Of a stretch of DNA of 64,000 nt, positions 60,447 through 64,000 are shown piece by piece (the first letter of the stretch is position 1; every line of letters begins with the position of its first letter). The notes below the pieces were generated by a model that saw only the letters and a list, made by a program, of their open reading frames with translations, ran no database searches and had not been told where the DNA came from. The DNA is from VXYL01 sp964348085 (GTDB taxonomy: Bacteria; Pseudomonadota; Gammaproteobacteria; Pseudomonadales; Azotimanducaceae): assembly GCA_964348085.1 (NCBI GenBank), contig CAYGBI010000008.1:8803-72802 (forward strand), written 5' to 3'. Made by a program: the position numbers and the translations under genes.

Positions 60447-61433
60447 ATGAAAGATTTCGGTGGCAAGTTGGCGGTGATTACGGGTGGCGGTTCCGGGATG
60501 GGACGCGCCTTGGCCCGGCAACTCGTGGCAGAAGGCTGCGACGTGGCCACCTGCGACGTAATGGACGACAACTTGGCGGAAACCAAGCGTCTGTGCGAGC
60601 AGGAGGCGTCGCAGGGGCGTGTCGTAAGCATCCACCGCTGCGACGTCGCGAACGAAGACGAAGTCAACGAGTTCCGCGACGCCGTGAAGTCGGTTCACGA
60701 CACCGACCACATCGACCTCTTGTTCAACAACGCAGGCGTGGGCGGCGGCGCCAGCTTCGTGAACGGCGACCGCGAAGAGTGGGAGCGCACCTTCGATATC
60801 TGCTGGTTCGGCGTCTACTACTGCGCCCGCGCCTTCATGCCGATGCTGGTGGCGAGCAGCGAAGCGCACATGGTGAACACCAGCAGCGTCAACGGGTTCT
60901 GGGCGACGCTCGGTCCCCAAAGCGCCCACTCCTCCTACAGCGCCGCGAAGTTCGCGGTCAAGGGCTTCAGCGAGGCGCTAGTCACGGACTTCGCCAACAA
61001 CGCGCCGCATGTGAAGGTGTCCGTCGTGATGCCGGGCCACATCGGCACCTCCATCGCCATCAACTCCGGCCTCATCATCCGCGGCGACCAAAACGCCAGC
61101 AGCGATGACGACATCGCCCGAATGCGCGCCCGCTACCAATCCTTGGGCTGGGTGGACGACGGCGTGACTGACGACCAACTGCGGGCGATGATCGCCGAGG
61201 TGGGCCGCAGTTTTCGCGACAACGCGCCCACCACCGCCGAGCAAGCCGCCGCGATCATCTTGGACGGCGTACGCGAGGAGCGCTGGCGAATTCTCGTCGG
61301 CGACGACGCCCACCGGTTGGACGAAATGGTGCGCGAGACCCCCGAAGAAGCCTACAGCGAAGCGTTCATGGAACGGTTGCGGGCGACCTCGGAGTGGAAC
61401 ATAGGCCAAGGCCCCACGCGACCTGGAAGCTAA
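60447..61433 (+). CDS. Short-chain dehydrogenase/reductase (SDR)
   Basis: A 328-aa classical SDR. The cofactor motif TGGGSGMG is at 12-19, NNAG in LLFNNAGVGGG, the catalytic Ser in NTSSVNG and the Tyr/Lys pair in SSYSAAKFAVKG. A Asp after the second strand (CDV) favours NAD(H). Longer than the usual 250 aa because of a C-terminal extension (from about 240). ATG at 60447 follows GGAGAGGAGAAG. Confidence 0.93.
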   Translation: MKDFGGKLAVITGGGSGMGRALARQLVAEGCDVATCDVMDDNLAETKRLCEQEASQGRVVSIHRCDVANEDEVNEFRDAVKSVHDTDHIDLLFNNAGVGGGASFVNGDREEWERTFDICWFGVYYCARAFMPMLVASSEAHMVNTSSVNGFWATLGPQSAHSSYSAAKFAVKGFSEALVTDFANNAPHVKVSVVMPGHIGTSIAINSGLIIRGDQNASSDDDIARMRARYQSLGWVDDGVTDDQLRAMIAEVGRSFRDNAPTTAEQAAAIILDGVREERWRILVGDDAHRLDEMVRETPEEAYSEAFMERLRATSEWNIGQGPTRPGS

Positions 61434-61471
61434 AGTCGAATCCCGCGGCAGCATGAGAAATCGGGCCGGAC

Positions 61472-61540
61472 GATAGGGCGGCTTGGCGTAGGATGTAGGA
61501 AAAGGGCGGCGCCCCGAGGTAACGCTTATGGCGCTACCGC
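61472..61540 (+). repeat. Interspersed intergenic repeat, copy D
   Basis: GATAGGGCGGCTTGGCGTAGG, then AAAAGGGCGGCGCCCCG and AACGCTTATGGCGCTACCGCC, located between the convergent SDR and sulfatase genes. Start matches copy A read on its minus strand. Confidence 0.55.
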
Positions 61541-63058
61541 CTAGGAACTCGCGAAATTGCGCTGATCCGTCGCCATCGGCACGACGTCGCACGTTTCCAT
61601 GTACCATGTGAGCAGCCGCTCTTGCAGCCGTCGCACATCGTGTCGACAAGCGGCATCGTCGATGCGATTTCGCGTTTCGCCCGGGTCTTGCGCCAAGTCG
61701 TAGAACTCGTCGGGCTCAAAGGCGCGGCGCACGTATTTGAACCGGTCGGTTCGACACATGGCCGCCTTGGTGTGCGGCAAGGTCGGCGCTTCGCTCACCT
61801 GTAGGTTGATGCGCGGCGAGTAGAGACCGAGAGGAGAGTTCGCCGAAAGACTCTCGCGTTCGCTCGCATGCGCTTCGCCGCGCAACCGCCCACCCTCGCA
61901 AAAGACCGCATCCCGGTGACCGAGGTTCGGATCGGCGAGTGCGCCAAGGAGGCTGCGGCCGAAGTGCCAATAGCCGCAGTCGATGCCGGCGAGCTCGTAG
62001 ACTGTGGCGGGGAAGTCCACCAGTTCCACCAACTGATCACGCACGCCCGGTATGGTCGCCAGCCCCGCCGGCGGCTTAATGATGAACGGCACCCGGCTGA
62101 GGCAGTCTTGGAAAGTGTTCTGCGTCTTCTCCACCAAACCGTAGTCGCCGGTGAAGTCGCCGTGGTCGGAGAACACGAAGACCGCGCTGTCGTCGTATAA
62201 GCCGGCCTCCCGCAACGCATTCGCCAGCAAGCCGAATTGGTGATCCACTCGGGCGCACATGCCGTAATAGGTAGCGCGCAGTTCCCGCCAACGTTCCTCG
62301 CTCCAATCCAAGAGCCCCTGGCCGTCGCGAATGCCGGCAAGCAGGCTCGGCACCGTATCCCACGTCTCGTAGCGGTGACGATCCGGCACATCTTCCCGAT
62401 TGGTGGCCGAGTACCACGGTTCCTCGACGCCGTACGGCGGATGCGGAAAACCGAGCGGCAGAAAAATGCACAGGGGCCGCTCGCCCCGGTAGCCCTGTAG
62501 GAAATCGACCGCTCCGCGCACCATCGCCCAGTCGCCATCGAACCAGACGCCACCATCCGGTGCATCGAGCCGACCCTTGAAGAAGCTGAAGTAGTTGTCG
62601 CCGCCCGGCTCTCCCCGCCAAGCGAGACTGCCGCCGTGCGAGCCGGGGCGCGGCGTCGCTCCCCAGCGTTGGTAATCCTCCGCATCCGGTCGAAAATGCA
62701 CATCGCAGTGCTCTTCGAACCCCAATTGTCCGGGGACGAGGTCGTTCTTGCCGCCCCACCAGACGAAATAGCCGTTGTCGCGCAGCACCTTCAGCAGGTT
62801 GGTCTCGCCGAGCGTCGGGTTCAGCATGTGGTGCATGGTGCGATGACCGCGCACATGCGGGTACCAGCCGGTCATAAACGAACAGCGGCTCGGCGTACAG
62901 ACCGTGGCTTGGGCGAAAGCGTGCCGGAACGAGACCGCGTCCTTCGCCACCAGCCCATCCAAGTTCGGCGTGCGCACCGCCGGATGGCCGACATGACCAA
63001 GCGCGTCACCCCGCCACTGGTCGGGGTTGAAAATGATGATGTGCGGTCTGTCGGCCAA
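61541..63058 (-). CDS. Sulfatase family protein
   Basis: A 505-aa type I sulfatase. The formylglycine site CTPSR is at 54-58 (VCTPSRCSFMTG), with metal ligands in FNPDQWRGD near the start and VFVFSDHGDFTGDYGL later. No signal peptide, so it may be cytosolic; this resembles choline-sulfatase or alkyl-sulfatase relatives. The anaerobic or aerobic maturase is not in the window. TTG start at 63058 with GAGG upstream; no better start exists in frame. Confidence 0.9.
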   Translation of the reverse strand: MADRPHIIIFNPDQWRGDALGHVGHPAVRTPNLDGLVAKDAVSFRHAFAQATVCTPSRCSFMTGWYPHVRGHRTMHHMLNPTLGETNLLKVLRDNGYFVWWGGKNDLVPGQLGFEEHCDVHFRPDAEDYQRWGATPRPGSHGGSLAWRGEPGGDNYFSFFKGRLDAPDGGVWFDGDWAMVRGAVDFLQGYRGERPLCIFLPLGFPHPPYGVEEPWYSATNREDVPDRHRYETWDTVPSLLAGIRDGQGLLDWSEERWRELRATYYGMCARVDHQFGLLANALREAGLYDDSAVFVFSDHGDFTGDYGLVEKTQNTFQDCLSRVPFIIKPPAGLATIPGVRDQLVELVDFPATVYELAGIDCGYWHFGRSLLGALADPNLGHRDAVFCEGGRLRGEAHASERESLSANSPLGLYSPRINLQVSEAPTLPHTKAAMCRTDRFKYVRRAFEPDEFYDLAQDPGETRNRIDDAACRHDVRRLQERLLTWYMETCDVVPMATDQRNFASS

Positions 63059-63080
63059 CCGTGCCTCGTATGCGATGGTT

Positions 63081-63157
63081 TGGCGCCCCGACCAGGACTC
63101 GAACCTGGGACCTGCCGCTTAGGAGGCGGCCGCGCTATCCAACTGTGCCACCGGGGC
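63081..63157 (-). tRNA. tRNA-Arg (anticodon CCT)
   Basis: On the minus strand, a 77-base cloverleaf with encoded CCA. The acceptor stem GCCCCGG pairs with TCGGGGC (one G-U), the anticodon arm GCCGC-CTCCTAA-GCGGC gives anticodon CCT for AGG codons, and the T arm is CCAGG-TTCGAGT-CCTGG. The D stem has one A-C mismatch. Confidence 0.95.
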
Positions 63158-63171
63158 CCGCAACGAAAAAA

Positions 63172-63648
63172 TCAATCCCGCCGGTAGGTGCCCACCAGCC
63201 GATTCATGCCGATGACGTTCGGTTCCACCCGTCGCAGCAGCTCCCACATGTCCAACCCCGCTTCGAGATCCAGCTCGCGGTCAAGCGCCAACAGCCAGAA
63301 GAAATAGTTGTGAACGCCGTGGCCTTCGGGCGGCATCGGCCCGCCGTAGCCGGGCTTGCCGAAGTCGCTCACGCCTTGCGTGTGCTCGTCGGTGCCTTCG
63401 GCGAGTTCGGCGACCGACCCGGGGATACCGTAGAGCACCCAATGCACAAAGCCATAGCGTCCCGGCAATATCAACGGCGCGTCCGGGTCGTGACAGATCA
63501 CCGCGAAAGACTGCGTGCCGTCGGGGGCATCGCGCCACGACAGCGCGGGCGACACGTCCACGCCTTCGCCGGTGTGCTTGGCCGGAATGGCGCCGCCCGT
63601 CTCGAACGCGGGACTCGAAAGCCGCATTGAGGATAGTGCGAAACCCAT
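63172..63648 (-). CDS. YbhB/YbcL-family (PEBP-like) protein
   Basis: A 158-aa phosphatidylethanolamine-binding-protein-like protein. Signature segments: VSPALSWRDAPDGTQSFAVICHDPDAP in two blocks, FVHWVLYGIP and HNYFFWLLALDRELDL. The ATG at 63648 has AAGGAG with correct spacing, so the longer frame to 63729 is not used. No signal peptide. Function of bacterial members is unsettled. Confidence 0.92.
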   Translation of the reverse strand: MGFALSSMRLSSPAFETGGAIPAKHTGEGVDVSPALSWRDAPDGTQSFAVICHDPDAPLILPGRYGFVHWVLYGIPGSVAELAEGTDEHTQGVSDFGKPGYGGPMPPEGHGVHNYFFWLLALDRELDLEAGLDMWELLRRVEPNVIGMNRLVGTYRRD

Positions 63649-63840
63649 CGCTTGACTCCTTGGTTCCTGTGGGGTGAAACAAGAGTACAACGAAGGCGCG
63701 GGGCGACAAAGCGGCAGTCGACGTCGCACCCGGCCGGTGTGCCGTAGCGGCGCGTCTTCGGACGACCGACGCGGCCGCCCCTACGCCCGCAGGCGCAATT
63801 GGAGTAACCTTGCGTCGAACGGCAACGAGAAGGAAGCGTC

Positions 63841-64000
63841 ATGACCCTACGCATCAACAGCGAAGTACCCGACTTCACGGCCCAGACCACGCAAGGCGAG
63901 ATCAGCTTCCACGACTGGATTGGCGACGGTTGGGCGATCTTGTTTTCCCACCCCAAGGACTTCACGCCGGTCTGCACCACCGAGCTCGGCTACATGGCCG
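63841..64000 (+). CDS. 1-Cys peroxiredoxin (Prx6 type), 3'-truncated by window edge
   Basis: The first 53 codons of a peroxiredoxin. The Prx6/AhpC-like active site reads SHPKDFTPVCTTELG with the peroxidatic C45; PVCTTE is characteristic of the 1-Cys Prx6 group. ATG at 63841 follows AAGGAAG. Reduces hydrogen peroxide and organic peroxides. The rest of the gene is outside the window. Confidence 0.92.
   Translation, partial: MTLRINSEVPDFTAQTTQGEISFHDWIGDGWAILFSHPKDFTPVCTTELGYMA

Noticed and set aside
63081..63157. tRNA-Arg as an integration site for a mobile element
   Set aside because: No integrase, no repeated tRNA 3' fragment and ordinary chromosomal genes on both sides.

Overview
The window looks like a GC-rich proteobacterial chromosome fragment from a draft or metagenome-derived assembly (there is a 100-N scaffold gap at 38044-38143). 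prfC, class I DAHP synthase, cysS, the SirB1-type protein and a HolD-like gene next to prfC point to Gammaproteobacteria or a close relative. The catabolic gene content (phytanoyl-CoA dioxygenase, acyl-CoA dehydrogenases, LLM oxidoreductase, GMC oxidoreductase, sulfatase, enolase-superfamily enzyme) suggests a free-living or host-associated aerobic heterotroph. The class assignment is an inference from gene families; no rRNA gene is present.

Layout. 1-1868: SNF2-type helicase cut by the window edge. 2021-7227: PhyH dioxygenase, TerB-like protein, quinone oxidoreductase and cysS. Here a 253-bp segment spanning the convergent terB/oxidoreductase 3' ends is duplicated around a ~776-bp insert carrying an unrecognised small gene. 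7493-22138: an enolase-superfamily gene followed by a tightly packed eight-gene MoxR/DUF58/VWA cluster: DUF4159, VWA membrane protein, caspase-like protein lacking its nucleophile, TPR plus HExxH peptidase, MoxR, DUF58, BatA-type protein, DUF4175. 22246-23496: a lone AAA ATPase of the SMC/OLD-like kind. 23644-28333: a three-gene 2-oxoacid oxidoreductase operon (GltD-like electron-transfer subunit, fused gamma-alpha subunit, beta subunit). 28640-35531: small proteins, an acyl-CoA-dehydrogenase-like flavoprotein, a lipoprotein with a repeated 5' leader, sirB1-like/prfC, a HolD-like gene and DAHP synthase.

35631-38370: a tandem array (544-bp unit) of small genes encoding one membrane segment plus 11-residue coiled-coil repeats. 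Three units read as identical, the repeat number differs between copies, the assembly breaks inside the array, and a degenerate copy lies beyond it. 38496-48944: a defence island with an Mrr-type restriction nuclease, a decayed Mrr fragment, a second protein with the same N-terminal winged helix joined to a DUF3883-like nuclease domain, a pyroglutamyl-peptidase-like protein with Cys replaced by Ser, and a type I-G CRISPR effector operon (csb1, csb2, cas3, cas8-like). No cas1/cas2/cas4 and no proper array lie in the window; a possible single decayed repeat sits just upstream of the operon promoter.

49111-64000: accessory catabolism: glutamine cyclotransferase, GMC oxidoreductase with its small partner, NHL protein, LLM oxidoreductase, DUF4038 lipoprotein, MFS permease, APH(6)-like kinase, PHP phosphatase, acyl-CoA dehydrogenase, SDR, sulfatase, tRNA-Arg(CCT), a YbhB-like protein and the start of a 1-Cys peroxiredoxin. 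A family of ~60-110-bp stem-loop intergenic repeats recurs at five places (29106, 49004, 51544, 60371, 61472).
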